From: Epiperipatus broadwayi
Taxonomy: Eukaryota > Onychophora > Udeonychophora > Euonychophora > Peripatidae
Length of the DNA stretch: 64,000 nucleotides
Assembly (NCBI GenBank): GCA_028023455.1
Contig: JAQFVV010012416.1
Span: 3,825,594-3,889,593, forward strand
Direction: 5' to 3'
The notes under the pieces were generated by a model. That model was not told the DNA's origin. It did not search any database and worked only from the letters and a program-made list of their open reading frames with translations. Of the stretch, positions 42,548-55,526 are shown one piece after another. Both the position numbers and the translations under genes were made by a program. The number at the start of each line of letters is the position of its first letter. Within the stretch, counting starts at the first letter, position 1.

Positions 42548-45406
42548 TGTAACAGTTAGAATCGTCTATCTCGCTAACACACTGCAGAATTCAAACCCCA
42601 CACATGAAACTGAACACTCTAGGAGGGGTTGCCTTCTAGATATACTAAGTTCAAATCTAAAGTCTAAATTTCACAGCGCCACCTACATGATAACGCATCT
42701 GATGCTACTACTAGTATAACCTTTTACCGGTGCCTGGTGGTCAGGAAGAAACAAAAGACTCTATACTAAGATAAATTTGGGTTGCTAATTAACGTCTATG
42801 GATGTACAAAATAAATGTAGAAAATAGATATATAGACCGAGACAATGATAGGAATCAATAAAATAAAAGATCAAAATTAGTTTTAAATGATTTCAAAGAT
42901 TTATTTATATAGAAATATATATATAATGCCACTGTCTGCTTATATGAAACAGGGACACTTATTAAATAAATGTTAGCATTACATTCCATAAAATTACAAA
43001 AAGGTTTTATAGCAAAATTATATATTCTATCCCTCGAGCTAATAGTATTAGGATAATGTGCTTAAAGAGATGGGAACATGTGCGAGATGCTTTGAGTAAT
43101 TATAAAAGTTTAATAAAATATTTGATATTATGGGTTATATAATATTTATTGATTTCGAGAATAGCACGGACAAAAGCTTACTATACGATAAAGTGGGGAT
43201 GTGATCAAGGCATTTATTTTATAATAATAATTAAAGCAGATGGGAGGTCGGTATTGCTAATAATGAATTTATTAAAGGATGGAGGTTGTGATACATTTAA
43301 ATCACGTATGCTTTGTAAAAATAAATATATAAATAAAACAATAGTGAATATTAGAAATGACTATGGAGGGCATCTCGCCGCTGACCTGTAGGAAAGTGTT
43401 GTCATGAACAGCCGAAACTTAGCGACTGGGTGATGACTGTGTCTAATTCCCAGGTGTGACATTTGAGTACACACTCTGCCTGGGAACTGCAGGAAGTGAA
43501 AAGGGAATGGACTTGGCCATTTAAAATCCTTGGAAAGTGAAACAAAGTGGTCTCAACAACCAATTCATTTACCAGCAATACTAGATTAATGTATATAAAA
43601 CATACAAAATGGGTTTACTTGGATTGAGAGAAATGCCCAATCAAATTCCCAGAAATTCATTTAAAAGGGTCCGCACATTCTCCATGTCAATTACGAACTT
43701 TGAAATTAAAGTAGAATACAGTATTTAAAAATAGGAAAATGTATGCTTGTGGGTTTAAAAAGTATAGATTTATTTACATAATCCTGCATTTGTGGCACAT
43801 TTTAATCACTGACCTTGCACATACTCTCATATTAGGTTAAAATCAATAAAATGTAGATTTTAAACTATTTGATTATTATATATATTAAAGAAGATTAGAA
43901 CAGTCCTCGAACGAGTGATTTGCGAGATAGTAAAATTGTGAATTATTTATAAATTTAAAATATGCCTTAATATCGGCATCTTACTTTCAACAAAGGGAAT
44001 AATTCACTCGGTCAAAGACTATTCTGACACATTATCATAATAAAATAAAAGAAAGATTAATAAATAGAAAATATTAACACAAGGATAGAGAGCAAAACTG
44101 TTGATTATATTAGAACACGTTAAAGAAGTACATAATGAAGTTATGTGAAATAAAAGAAAACAATTTAAAATAGCTATAGCATGTTAGTTAGGAATCACAA
44201 GAGCTCTTGGATTAATTTGGGGTTACCTCTGGAGAAGCATTTGCAGGTAGATTGATGGTTGGCAGGTTTTATACAATTCAGCAGCAAAATCTGGAATTGT
44301 TCATATTTTTGGCAGCAGCAGCAGTTCCGGGGTTCCTTATGTGATAGCTTCCGATGGTCTAGAACAGCAGCCAGCCATTCCTGAGAGGAGAATAGCCTTC
44401 TTGCCAGCTCAACTCAGTCATGTCATGGTTAGCAATAGGTGTGGTAAACATGGTCAATTAATTTGGAGACGCAAACTCGGCTTCAAATTTAAGTTTGCAG
44501 GCACGTAGCTAAAAATCTCAGGAAAAAATTTTGAAGAATATTTTACTAGAATATTTTCACTAGACACATTTCATTAGCAAATCACTAGAATCATTTCATT
44601 AGCTGAAATAACTAGAATGGAGAACAAAAGAAAACCCTCCTTTTTATAGTGGAATTGAACAATACAACTGCCCTGGAGCATTACAAAAATATTTCGGACT
44701 TTGCTTACTAATCAGCTGTAATTAATCCTATCCGAATGTCTAAAGGAATTCAACAAAATTTTAATTAATTTCTATTGTTAATTTCCTTATTGACATTCGA
44801 ATTACAAACTAGATTTAATTAAAATAACTTTTATTAATTGAAAGAAAACCTCAAGTGGACATCTACTGTATATTTTAGATAATAATTAAAACTATTGTTC
44901 CTAACAACCCTCATTGATTTTAACAGAAATATATGGCGTGATTTTAATTCAAAAAAAAATTATTTTACTTTTAAATTGCAATATTTGAATCTATTTACTA
45001 AATGAATATGAATTTTATTTTAAGTCAAAACATATTACGACTGTAATACATTTTTGTAAATAGATTCAAACAAAATAATTTTAACTAACAATTTATAATT
45101 TTATCATAAGTTTTAAAATACATATCACAGTGTGTGTGCAATTACGACTTATATAACCTACTTTTTAAATAAATCTAAATTATGTGAACATACCCATAAT
45201 TCATAATATTTTATTTATTTGGGAATGAGTTATACTTATATATAACACGAGCATTGTACTCGTGGTTTAAAATTAGATGGGATTTTCGGTATATAAGCAC
45301 ATTGCAGACACAGTGCGATACATTGGGGTTCAAACTAAGGTATGAGGGTAGGAAATAGGTGAGAAAAGGTGAAACGAAGATCTGCAAAGTAGATCTTACT
45401 GTTTCA
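42548..45406 (+). mobile_element. TG...CA non-coding element (probable solo LTR), copy 2, 2859 bp
   Basis: It starts TGTAACAGTTAG and ends CTTACTGTTTCA. ATAT is duplicated on both sides, as shown by the uninterrupted tandem unit at 42361-42372 (CATATATATCTGAAG) against the split one. A TATATAAG box at about 45289 lies roughly 115 bp before the end, which would suit a U3-R-U5 order. No coding sequence. Related throughout its ends and parts of its middle to 34089-36663. Confidence 0.7.
45377..45397 (+). repeat. Terminal hairpin of TG...CA element, copy 2
   Basis: AAGATCT-GCAAAGT-AGATCTT, a perfect 7-bp stem at the same distance from the end as the different stem in copy 1. Confidence 0.75.
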
Positions 45407-45440
45407 ATATATATTTGAAGAATAGTAATATAGAAAACAG

Positions 45441-46482
45441 ATTTTCAAACATATATATATGACCTTCATCAACTCTGTTTTTATAGATACTTTATAAATC
45501 ATCTACTAGTTTTGAAGAACAAAAGAGACATTTAATGTTCTTTATATGTTCCTTTACCACTCTCCATTATCATGATATTCAACTGTTCATACAATCAATT
45601 ACCTCCCTATTTTGCAATCTAGTCTCATGCAAATTGCGTTAGAACATGATTTCATTGCATTTATGAATAAATTAGCATCTTTTAGCGCAATGGTAAAGTA
45701 ACAAATTCAATAGCTCAAATTTTCTGGATCACAGCTCAATCTGTCACTTCTAGAGGTCAAAGGTCACATGATATCTTAGAGCAATGACCTTTCAATTTTT
45801 TTTTTTTTTTTACTCCTCAGCAATATTCTTTGGCCAAGTTCAATTACAGAATTCGATCATGCTTATTTGGCTCACATCTTTAGGCACCTAACAAAATCAC
45901 CATTACAATCAAAGAACCTGATGTCTTCATTAAATTATTAGATAATATTGAATGAGCATTAACTTCTCTTTTTTTACTCTAAGAATTTTGTCAATTATTA
46001 TCTCACTGATGTTTCTTCACTCTTGATGCTACTTTTTATTCTGCAATCTAAGCTTCTGTAATTGATAAATATCGTAATCTTTTAAAGTTATCATTATAAA
46101 ATTCCAAAGCCAAACTATTAAGCTTCATAATCCTATTTTCCTATTTCATTCACTCTGAAATATACTCATTTTATTTGATAACAAGCACTATAATAAAAAA
46201 ATTTATGCCGCTCTCACAATGACCTAAAGTACGGAGACGAGTGTACAGAATGATAAGTTTAAAAGAAAGGATAATTTGCCTTCATTTTTCAGATTAGGGG
46301 AATTGGGAGTTTAAAATATATCCAATACATATTTATTTTAAATCAAAAATTTTAATTAAAAACTTAAGCGCTTGAAATAATTACATTTAATTACTTATTG
46401 TTCATTAATAACAATAAGTCCTCGATAAACATAAATCATTTTTTATTAGAATAAAAATTACTTCTTTTTTTTTTTCAAATGT
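45441..46482. other. Non-coding stretch
   Basis: No gene or repeat boundary recognised. Confidence 0.45.
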
Positions 46483-46553
46483 CAAATGCGTTGACCGGGA
46501 AGCGAACCCAGGTGAGCTGCTTCGGGCCTAACCTCTAGGCCACCAACGCTTGA
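46483..46553 (-). repeat. tRNA-like fragment (family H)
   Basis: Minus strand: AGCGTTGGTGGCCTAGAGG, then CTGGGTTCGCTTCCCGG and TCAACGC. The acceptor pair GCGTTG/CAACGC is kept; most of the anticodon arm is deleted. Confidence 0.55.
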
Positions 46554-47041
46554 CTTCTTTAAATTCACATAAAGATCAATTTTATTTACTATTTTGTATG
46601 AATTTGCACGAGAAATTCTTTTTTTATATTACTATAACATTTATACCATTAAGGAATAATTAAATGAGAATTGATTGGTCATGCTCGATTTTTAAAATTT
46701 TTTGTTATTAAAAGATAGCTGTTTTCAGCGATTAATTTCCGGCACGTTTCATTATTCCGATATGATAATAGTATTTGCAACAACTTGGCCATAAAAAGAA
46801 ACAATTCTCAATATAACAATAAATAAATTTGAACACAATCCAGAAAAGATTGAAGGGTTTGTGATACAACCTGACACATTTGTAGTTGAGAGCAGGCATT
46901 GTGGTGTCTGGAAGCACTATACTTTATTAGTTTTTGAACAAAGATTTTCTATATTATTTAATTAATCCTAGCTTTTACATTTAATTTTATTTACTCACAC
47001 AGAGATCGTATGTAATTTAAACAGAAGGTATTTACATTTTC
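46554..47041. other. Non-coding stretch
   Basis: No gene recognised; the 61-codon ORF here looks like chance. Confidence 0.4.
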
Positions 47042-47229
47042 AGCACGTGTTGTAACACTGTTATAATAGATCAACAATGTCTTGTTGAGTACTGAGAATA
47101 CTCTCAAACCAAAAGATGACTGCTCTTATCTTTTCAAAGGTCTCTATCTTGTGCTTTGGTTTGAGAGTAACCTTAGCACTTATCAAGATATTCAATGAAC
47201 TATTATAACAACATTACAGTGCATGTGCT
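47042..47229. mobile_element. MITE, ~188 bp
   Basis: The ends AGCACGTGTTGTAACACTGT and the mirror ACAACATTACAGTGCATGTG (then CT) pair, and an inner pair ACTCTCAAACCAAA / TTTGGTTTGAGAGT surrounds the centre. No ORF. Confidence 0.7.
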
Positions 47230-49481
47230 TAGGGAGTAAATCCATTCTGTTTAAAGTAATCTTCACTTCTGTTTTCAATTTTAATTTCAACCAGCAAGAT
47301 TTACAACTTCATTTCAAAATATGATTAATTAGCACAACTTTTGATGGCAATTTAGAGCTTAGTTTTCATTTTCTGCATTAAGTACTTTATTATTTTTATC
47401 AACATTTAATTAAAACTGTGTGCATGTTATCGCCAGTTTTACATGCAGTGAAACGTTCTCACATCTTTATCTTATTTTAATTCCTCAATGCCAAAATCTG
47501 CTAATGATGCTTTAATGAGAAAATTTTTTTTCTATGTTCTGATATAAAACGTTATTTTAAGATTATGCTTATAATAAATACACTTTAAATGTATATAGGT
47601 GAAGTTAATAAAATTTTTACAAATAACGTTTAGCTTAGCACTTTCAGAGTCTGTTTACTCCATATCCATAGCCATTATTTAAGATTATGTAAAGTTTAGC
47701 TAACTTCCACTTTTGCAATTATATTTTGCTGCTAGTTCTTTATTGCTATAATGAAATTAATATCTTATAATTCAAAAATATCCTAAACGTTTGGTTTTAA
47801 GTCAACTTGCTTGCATGGTTATATAAATATGGAATAACTATACATTTAGCTAGCTCGGTTATAATGCTAACTGTAAACACTTTTCACCAGCAGCTAAGAT
47901 AACATATACTTTTTTAAAAAAAACATTGTTTGAAGTTAATCATTTGTCAAAAACAAGTCTGAAGATATAGATACAGCATTACCATCTAATGTACTTTAAT
48001 ATTCAAATTTATAACAGATAGCTCTGAAAGAGAATCCCTAAAGTGGATTGCTTTACTTAAAAGCGTATGATGAATTTAAGCAGAGAAAGTCCTATGATAA
48101 TTTAAGTATGTATACAATGATTTTTGTTTTAGATTAAATTGTATATTTACTTGGTTTTTTTACTATTCTTTTTAAATACTTTTATCATTTAACATATTTA
48201 CCTTAATTTTTAATCCTTTATTTTTTTTCTTTTATATATTGCTAATGGTATTCTCAAGATGGTTCTAAAATATTCTGAAGATGAATCTAGTCTCATTACA
48301 TTTTCAAGTTGAATCTGATTTCATAAAATTCTAAGATAATATGGTATAAATATGATCTCTCAACATTCTTGAGATGAATATAGTCTTGTGATATTTTAAA
48401 ATGAATTTGCTCCTATAATATTGTAATCTGGTCTCATAACATTTTCAAGATGGATATAATTTTATGACTTACTGGAATAAATTTAGAGAAATTTAAAACA
48501 ATATTTGAGGTTGCTGATTCTATTTATATATCATAATTTCTTTTATGTTCTTTTAAAAGTTTGAAATAGGATGTTCTCGGCAGTCGTGAGCCAGCTATAA
48601 ATAACAGATTTAATTATAATTCCTAATCTGATTTATGGTAATAAAATATTTGAGAGTACATATATTATGTATTAAAAGACTTTGCTGACTAAAAGAAATG
48701 TTAAAAATAGGCCAATCATTTCATTGAAACAATATACAGAGATTTTATTAACTTGAAATATATTCTACTAATAAGAGATTTCTAGTAATAAAAAGAATTA
48801 AACTGTAAAAGAAAATATTGGATAATGTATTTTTGAGCATAAAAGTTAAATTAATTATACCCCCCCCCCCCCAACTAAAAAAATATGTAGCAACTTATGC
48901 ATTCTTCTTCAATGAGTTGCTATAAGGTCTTTCTTTGACTTTTATAATAAAAGTGATTCCATTATAAGTAATCATTCCTTCTAATAAATGAGAAGCAGTC
49001 AACTACTATCAAAAGCTTTAATACCTAAAAACTAACAATTAATAATGTAATAGAAAGGTTTGCTATTCAAGGGTTCACAAGATAGTTGAGCAACAGAAAT
49101 GACAGAATTAAGCTATAAGTCTGAACTGCATCTCTTTTCCATTGCATCAAACCATATGAGGCAAATAGAAAGGCAGTCTTAGGTTTTTCTCTGTGCAAAA
49201 AAACTATCTGAACAGCTATTGAAGAGGCTGCTTACTTTAAAAGTAATTAGCATATGGGCATAAGTACTAAGTTAATAAAGTATGTTTGTTTTGTCCAGTT
49301 TGCATTTAAATTTTAAAAGTATAATATTAAAACATAGATAAATTGAAGTATTCCAAAAAGCCATAAATGACTTTAAATTGTTAATGTAATTTTTTAATAA
49401 GTATATAAATAAACTACTTTTCCACATTTTTGGGGTTTTATCAGTACCTTTCTTATCTTAACTCAGCAACAATTCACATGA
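47230..49481. other. AT-rich non-coding stretch
   Basis: No gene. A tRNA-like scrap (CGTTTAGCTTAGCACTTTCA) is at about 47628. A poly-C run is at 48860. Confidence 0.4.
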
Positions 49482-50230
49482 TCTGAGGTTTAGTGGTTTT
49501 ATATCAATCCTGCCCATAAAATTATAATAACTGTAATTTTAAAAAACCAAAGACACCAAAATGCATAGACATTGAATTGGATTTAGATCTATATTATTAT
49601 GCAAGTGAATGAGTTTGAATTGAAAACATTATTGTGTTTTTTTCTTGGCTAATAACTTTTATAATTAACTAACTAGATAAAAGGCAGCTGCTGGAGAGTT
49701 GCATTAGATCCCTAAGATCTAGATGCAGTACTCTCAGATCTAAGAGTTCTCACTGACAAAATCCATAAGCTAGAAACTAGTCTGGGGATATTGATGAGTA
49801 GACCATCCATTGATTGCTAAGACTTGCACTGGTGGCGCTACTATATGAAGAGTTTGCTAGTGTATTAGCAGCTTGTGTAAACATGAAAAATAGTGACCAT
49901 GTGATGTTTTAGTGTTTTTATACCAATCCTGCCTATAGTATAATGGTGACTGTGGTTTTTAAAAAACCAATGATACCAAAATGTATGAATACTGAACTAG
50001 GTTCAGATCTACATAACTATTATAATTGAAAGAGCTTGAGTTTTTTCATCTTGGGTTCATAATTTATAATTAAGTAAAAAGATAAAGGTGGCTAGATGCA
50101 GTGTTCAGATGTAAGACTGCTCATTGGTGGAAGTCAAAGCTAGAAACTAGTCTGGAGTTGGGTGAGTAGGCACTAGATAGGGATTTTATCCACAAATCTT
50201 CCTTGCACCCATTGATTAGCAACTGAGATG
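49482..50230. repeat. Tandem duplication containing MITE family E segments (~419-bp period)
   Basis: Blocks TCAATCCTGCCCATA / CCAATCCTGCCTATA, AAAAAACCAAAGACACCAAA / AAAAAACCAATGATACCAAA and AGCTAGAAACTAGTCTGG repeat about 419 bp apart. The E-type segments are at 49680-49905 and 50085-50225. The second unit is truncated at its right end. Confidence 0.65.
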
Positions 50231-50912
50231 GTAGAAGCACTGATAAAAATTTGGAAATGAATTATTATTTGAACTGTACAGTAGCATATTTAAAATTTAT
50301 TACCCTATTTCTATATTATTTCTAATAATGTTAACACAGATATATGTAGATTTAATAATGGCTGCAATTACACCATCACTGACTACAAATAAATACTCAA
50401 ACAGCTTATTGATCAAGAGTTGATTAGAAGGTTCAGCAATGGAAGTGACATCTAAGGTTGTAATCCATTCATTTTGAGCTCGGGATTCTGCTATTTTAAC
50501 ATAACGCTAAACTGTGCAAGTCGCTGATGACAATAACAATTGATCATACGTCTGACGATAGATAGAACCGAGAACAATCAACAATGAATATAAAAATACA
50601 AAAAGTTACGCTTGAAAATAAAAATATATTTAAATTATAAAACAAAATAAAAGTAATAAATGATTGTCAAAATATTGAAGTAAACAAACCTGTTCTCTAA
50701 AGACGTTTTAAATTAATATACGATCTTTTAACGTTTTGGTTATTTATTTAGAAATACCAACTTTTGACATTTTTTTTCATAAATGTAAAATGTTCAATAA
50801 TTATTTTTTAACAGGAAACAATATTAAGTTTCCTATTTAAAAAAGGTCAAAAATTTACATTATGTATAGATTATAAGGTTACTTGCAAATTTATTTTTAA
50901 AAAAATTAAGAT
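50231..50912. other. AT-rich non-coding stretch
   Basis: Nothing recognised. Confidence 0.4.
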
Positions 50913-51150
50913 TAATAATTATAGCACTCAGGGTTATATAGACTTTCATTATAAATACCATATACAGTTTTGCATAATGATAGTTATAGATTACTGGATC
51001 AAACCCAGCCCACGGTTTTTTGTACCTAAACATCTCTTAATAATTATTGCTTTCAGAGTTACATAGACTTTTATTATAAATGTCAGGTACAGTTTGGAAC
51101 TAAAGATTCCTGGATCAAATTCAGCGGTTTCTTGCGTTTAAACATTACTC
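50913..51150. repeat. Two-copy tandem repeat, ~126-bp period
   Basis: TAATAATTATAGCACTCAGG and TAATAATTATTGCTTTCAGA start the two units. Both continue through ATAGACTTTYATTATAAAT, ACAGTTT and CTGGATCAAA. Confidence 0.55.
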
Positions 51151-52282
51151 AATCTCCTGCACGACTGTTATCATAATATCCAAAATATTCTGCAATTAAA
51201 TGACACAATATTATATACCAAACAAAAATATATTAAAATTGTGTTATAGAATTTACTTTCCCCAAAGACTGAATTCACTCTAAATTTCCAGAAAATAATG
51301 TTCAGTTCTCCTATATTACTTCAGCATATTACATTTAACGACATAATTGCAATTTTAACACTTTGGAATAGAGATACTAAACTTGTTTTTTTTTTCTGTA
51401 TGAATCTTCTATTTAAATTAGTATGAAATTTTTTAATAGTGGCTGTAATAATTTTAAAACACACAGATTAAAATGTTTCATTTGTAATAACCTAATTTGG
51501 TGCCCTTTTCAAATGTTAATAATCTTATTAACTTTTGAAAAGGGCATCAAATCAGGTGCTTTTATGTATAAAAAAAATTTGATATTTATATAGCTGCTGT
51601 AAACAATTTATTTTCTGATTATTATTTTATCACTAATCTATTGACCCTTACATGACCAACCTGATTTTCTCTCCAGCTAGATACTTATGACTATAGGGTG
51701 ATTGTTTTCAAAAATTCTAAATTTTATTGGAATAGATATTCGAAAGAGATTCCAAGTTGATTCAAAATGTGGATCATGTACATATGCATATTGATGAATA
51801 TATTAAAAATATATTCTGAATGTTTGAACATTTTTGTTAAAATGCAAAAGGATTACACTGAAAAAATTATTCTGATGATAATATCTCAGAATGTTATATA
51901 GATATCCCCCCCCCCACAAATAAATAGCACATGGATATTGTAAAAAAAAAAGTACATTATACTAAGTAAATAAATAGGTGTTTTATAACTAACATTTAAT
52001 TTAAAATAATTTTTAAAAATTTATGATTGAGAACTTTGCACGGATGTATCTTTAATGTAGAAGCAGAAGTGTTCCTTTAATTTAATCAAGATGAAAATCT
52101 GAAAGGATAATCCCTTATGACTTTCCCAGCTTACTCATATCTTTCTAAGAGCAAGTCTAAATCACTCTCTTCTAGAGCTATCTGCTGTAAACCTTGAGTA
52201 ATCAATGAATACTAAATGCTATAATCTCTCCACTAGCTTTTGTGTTAGACTAGGATTCAAAGATGAACGATGTCAAGTGTCG
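51151..52282. other. AT-rich stretch with one near-perfect palindrome
   Basis: At 51491-51556 CCTAATTTGGTGCCCTTTTC, then GTTAATAATCTTATTAAC, then the mirror TTTTGAAAAGGGCATCAAAT form an almost loopless 66-bp hairpin. No gene otherwise. Confidence 0.6.
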
Positions 52283-52365
52283 GTGGTCGAGAGGTCAGAA
52301 TAGCTGCCTTACAAGCAGTTGTCCCGGGTTAGCGAGTTCGCTTCCCAGCTGATGCTTATGAAACA
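52283..52365 (+). repeat. tRNA-like sequence (family H)
   Basis: GTGTCGGTGGTCGAGAGGTC, anticodon arm GCTGC-CTTACAA-GCAGT (anticodon position TAC), then GAGTTCGCTTCCCAGC and GATGCT. The acceptor ends no longer pair well. It is the best match to 386-456. Confidence 0.55.
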
Positions 52366-53205
52366 GGGGGAAAAAAGAGATGAACAATGACAATTGCTCT
52401 TGGAAGTTAATGATGATATTGATAAAATTATTTTGACTTTTTGAAAACAATATTTAAAAATAATTCACAGCTGTTTGACATAATATGTGATTTAAAAATC
52501 TGAATTATCACACTCTACATAAAAATTAAATTCATTTCTAGATGTCATTGTTATAATTTAGAAACACATTAAGTTTTCAACCTTAAGACAGATGAAATAA
52601 CTAAGCAAAAAAAGTGATAAACTTGATTATTATTGGGGTAGATATCTATTGTTTATTACTACTTTAATATACATTATTTATACATCCCAATATTTAGCAC
52701 TATTTTGTAAGCTTGGTCAAGCACTGATGAGAATTTTTTGTTTTTTTAAATGCTTCTATTCAACTTACATTATCTATATGTTTATTTGTGTGTTTGATTG
52801 TGTCATAGATATAGTCTAAGTAAGATGATATGAGAGAAGGCAGTATAGAGATGATTTCAATTGATAGTTTTTAAAATCATGCTTAATACATATTAAGTAA
52901 TGGTTGATTTTTGGGGTGTTTCAATTGAAAGCTTGATTTAATGATTTATTAGACACATATACAACAATGTATAGTACAAAATATGATATATACATAAGAG
53001 GTATGCATGTAGACTTATTACAAACATATCAATTGATATGTAGAAATATCAAAACGATTTGAAGTACTTTCTGCAAAATAAAACTTCTAAAATTTTTAAT
53101 CGATTTGACACTTAAAGAGTTTATCTATATAAATACAGCATTTAAAATTGAATTCATATATAGATTTAATAAAAAGGAATTGCAAAACATCTAAATATTA
53201 AAAAA
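52366..53205. other. AT-rich non-coding stretch
   Basis: Nothing recognised. Confidence 0.4.
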
Positions 53206-53478
53206 TAAAAAATATTTTATAATAAATACTTTTATTTGTCACGTACTAAAAACCAAAAAAATAATTGTTTCTTCAACCACAATTTGAGTTTTTAGATTAA
53301 ACTTAAAATAAAAACTGGGTGGGGGGGTACACAATTTAATTAACTCCATCCCTATGTGGATGCCCCATGCTTTTATGTGAAGTTCAATCTAAAAACGTCA
53401 ATTGTGGTTGAAGAAATAATCAGTTTTTTGGTTTTTAGTGCATGGCAAAAAAAAAGCATTTATTATAAAATATTTTTT
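53206..53478. mobile_element. MITE family A, copy 2 (foldback)
   Basis: The ends AATATTTTATAATAAATAC and the mirror GCATTTATTATAAAATATT match, followed by TTTTTAGTGCATGGC and TCAATTGTGGTTGAAGAAA pairing with the left arm. Same family as 7214-7492. The ORF at 53356 runs across it by chance. Confidence 0.8.
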
Positions 53479-54404
53479 CATCATCAAAAACAAAAATCTT
53501 TAAAAAAGTGTTATCGTAAAAAAAATATTAATTTGAATATAATATTCAATTTTTTAAAAAATAATTAATAAATACTCAATAGTTATGAAATTAAAAAAAA
53601 ACACAATCTCTGCAGGTAAATAAATATTAAATTTATTTATAATAAACAAATGCATTAAATATAGGATTGGGCATCGGGCTTAATAAAAAATTAGGATTAA
53701 AAGTATATGAAATATTGGTTCCTAATTTTTGTATTACTATTGTTATTATTAATATTATGTATTATCAGATCATTATCAATTTCTAATGATCATATGATTA
53801 GCATTTCTCCAATATGACTTATTATCTGATTGATTCTTTAGGCTGCTCAAAGGCACATGAATTATTATAGAGATGGAAGTTAATTACTTCACTGCTGGCC
53901 GTCCTCTTCCTCTTTCACTAACAATCTTTCTAAGCATTATATCTCACAGTATACCAAAATACAATAATTTTAATATGGACATTTGTACTTCATGTGAGTG
54001 CTTGAATCTTAGATAATTACGTATAATGTATTTGCTCACTGTTCATGGAAATATCAGAAGTCTTTGCCAGTCCTACTATTCAATTTTCATATTGATGCAG
54101 GCCCAGATAAAATGTTATATCTTTAAAAATGTCATCTTCAGTATCAAATCCTTACATCTAAAAATCTTTTTATTTATTATTGCAACTTTTCCAAAACGCT
54201 GACCAAAGAAAATAAAAACTGTAAACTACTTCTACTCCATTATTATTAGCTTCTGACTAGCATTACACTGTCTTTTTCATATTTAGCTGTGATTTCATCT
54301 TTTTATTGTTCTATTTTCTAATATCAGCAAATTAAAAATCCTTCTTTTTCTTTTCAAAAACTTTATTTTCTTATATCAATACTGAACATATATATATTTA
54401 TATA
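53479..54404. other. AT-rich non-coding stretch
   Basis: Nothing recognised. Confidence 0.4.
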
Positions 54405-54411
54405 ATACAAA

Positions 54412-54460
54412 ACTCCAATGTTTCAACTGTTTTTATCTTTATACAGTCATTTTCTAGGAT
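54412..54460 (-). ncRNA. Hammerhead-like motif of PLE3
   Basis: Minus strand: TCC-TAGAAAA-TGACTG...CAGTT-GAAACATT-GGA. GAAAC-R-U-H and stem I (TCC/GGA) are good and stem II is ACTG/CAGT. The CUGANGA box is degraded. Confidence 0.5.
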
Positions 54461-54821
54461 CTGCAACAACAATATGAAATACATATTTATAAATAAACTT
54501 CAATTACATAAATACCTTCATCTTACATTAACATAAACAGTAACAAACATATTAAACATATATAATTATCTTTTACTTACATCTCTCTCCCATTGCTATT
54601 TTTTATTACTCTATCTTTTACATTATTTAATTACAAATCTGTTCTTAAAATCATCCAAGAAACTTTTTATACAAATTTAAAAACCAACCCTAATTTCAAA
54701 TAACCTCCCCCTTTTTTTAAATCTTATCTATAACCCATCTCAAAACTACATTTTTAAACTATAGCTTTAAATGAATATAAAACAAATATAAACATGTTTT
54801 TTTTATACAAACGGGAAAACT

Positions 54822-55526
54822 TTGCAACAGGGGAAAAATGATGATTCCCCAATTACAGCCTCAAACAAAAAAATGAATCACTTAGATAATACCAAAACTT
54901 TACAAACACCATCAAAAACTAATCTATCTCCACTAAATAATCCAGAACTGGGAAAACAGATTAACAACAATAATTTATATAATAACACAAATCTAAATCT
55001 CATAAAATCTCCAAAACATTTAAAGGAAAATAAAAATTCCAAAACTACAATAATTAAACCAAATCAGAAATCGATCATAAACCATAATGATATGCACTCT
55101 CCCATTCCAAAACAATCTTCACTAAGTCACCCAGAGTTTGACAAATTCAATATCACAGGCCCTGAATACAGGGATTCAAACCAACTACCTCACAACTCTG
55201 AGCATAATAAAACCACAAGCCCAATGATGAATGAAATGACATATGCAAACAAGGTCAGAGCTAACATAATGATAAATACACATCATCAAACATCACAACC
55301 TGATAAATACATGGAAGCAATTCGACTTTTACAAGAAATAGAAACAGAACAGTCTACATCAAACTACTCTAATCCTCAAACAACATCTACAGATAATCCT
55401 ACTTGTGATATTCAGAACCATGAAATAATAAATGAACAGTTTAACCAAACCATCCCATTGCCACTCCACAAATCTCTACTCAACTATTATAATGAGTGTT
55501 CTCTCATAATCAGAACCATGAAATAA
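54822..55526 (+). pseudogene. LINE ORF1, N-terminal part
   Basis: The 234-aa frame is rich in Asn, Thr, Ser, Lys and Gln with no recognised fold. The first in-frame ATG is at about 54873; the frame is open from a TTG at 54822. It ends early because a 98-bp tandem duplication (55413-55510 copied at 55511-55608) shifts the frame. The duplicated peptide NHEIINEQFNQTIPLPLHKS is read again in the next ORF. Confidence 0.75.

Larger units (their letters stand above)
41164..45440 (+). mobile_element. Hammerhead-bearing tandem repeat (186-bp unit), twice interrupted
   Basis: A partial inverted copy (41164-41235, minus strand) precedes two direct copies. Unit 1 is 41240-41391 plus 42344-42372. Unit 2 is 42373-42547, continuing a few bases at 45407. 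Removing the insertion 41392-42343 gives a core-to-core period of 186 bp (41257 and 42395). Shared blocks include CTGTCATAATGGGTTGTAAT, TTTAATACTACATGGATTTG and AAGAAAGATAAAGTTGTAAT. Unit size, tandem order and the hammerhead-like core recall animal retrozymes. There is no ORF. Confidence 0.7.

Noticed and set aside
45407-45480. A third 186-bp hammerhead unit after the 2.86-kb insertion
   Set aside because: Only a few bases of the unit continue (TTGAAGAA); no hammerhead core is found where it would be expected.
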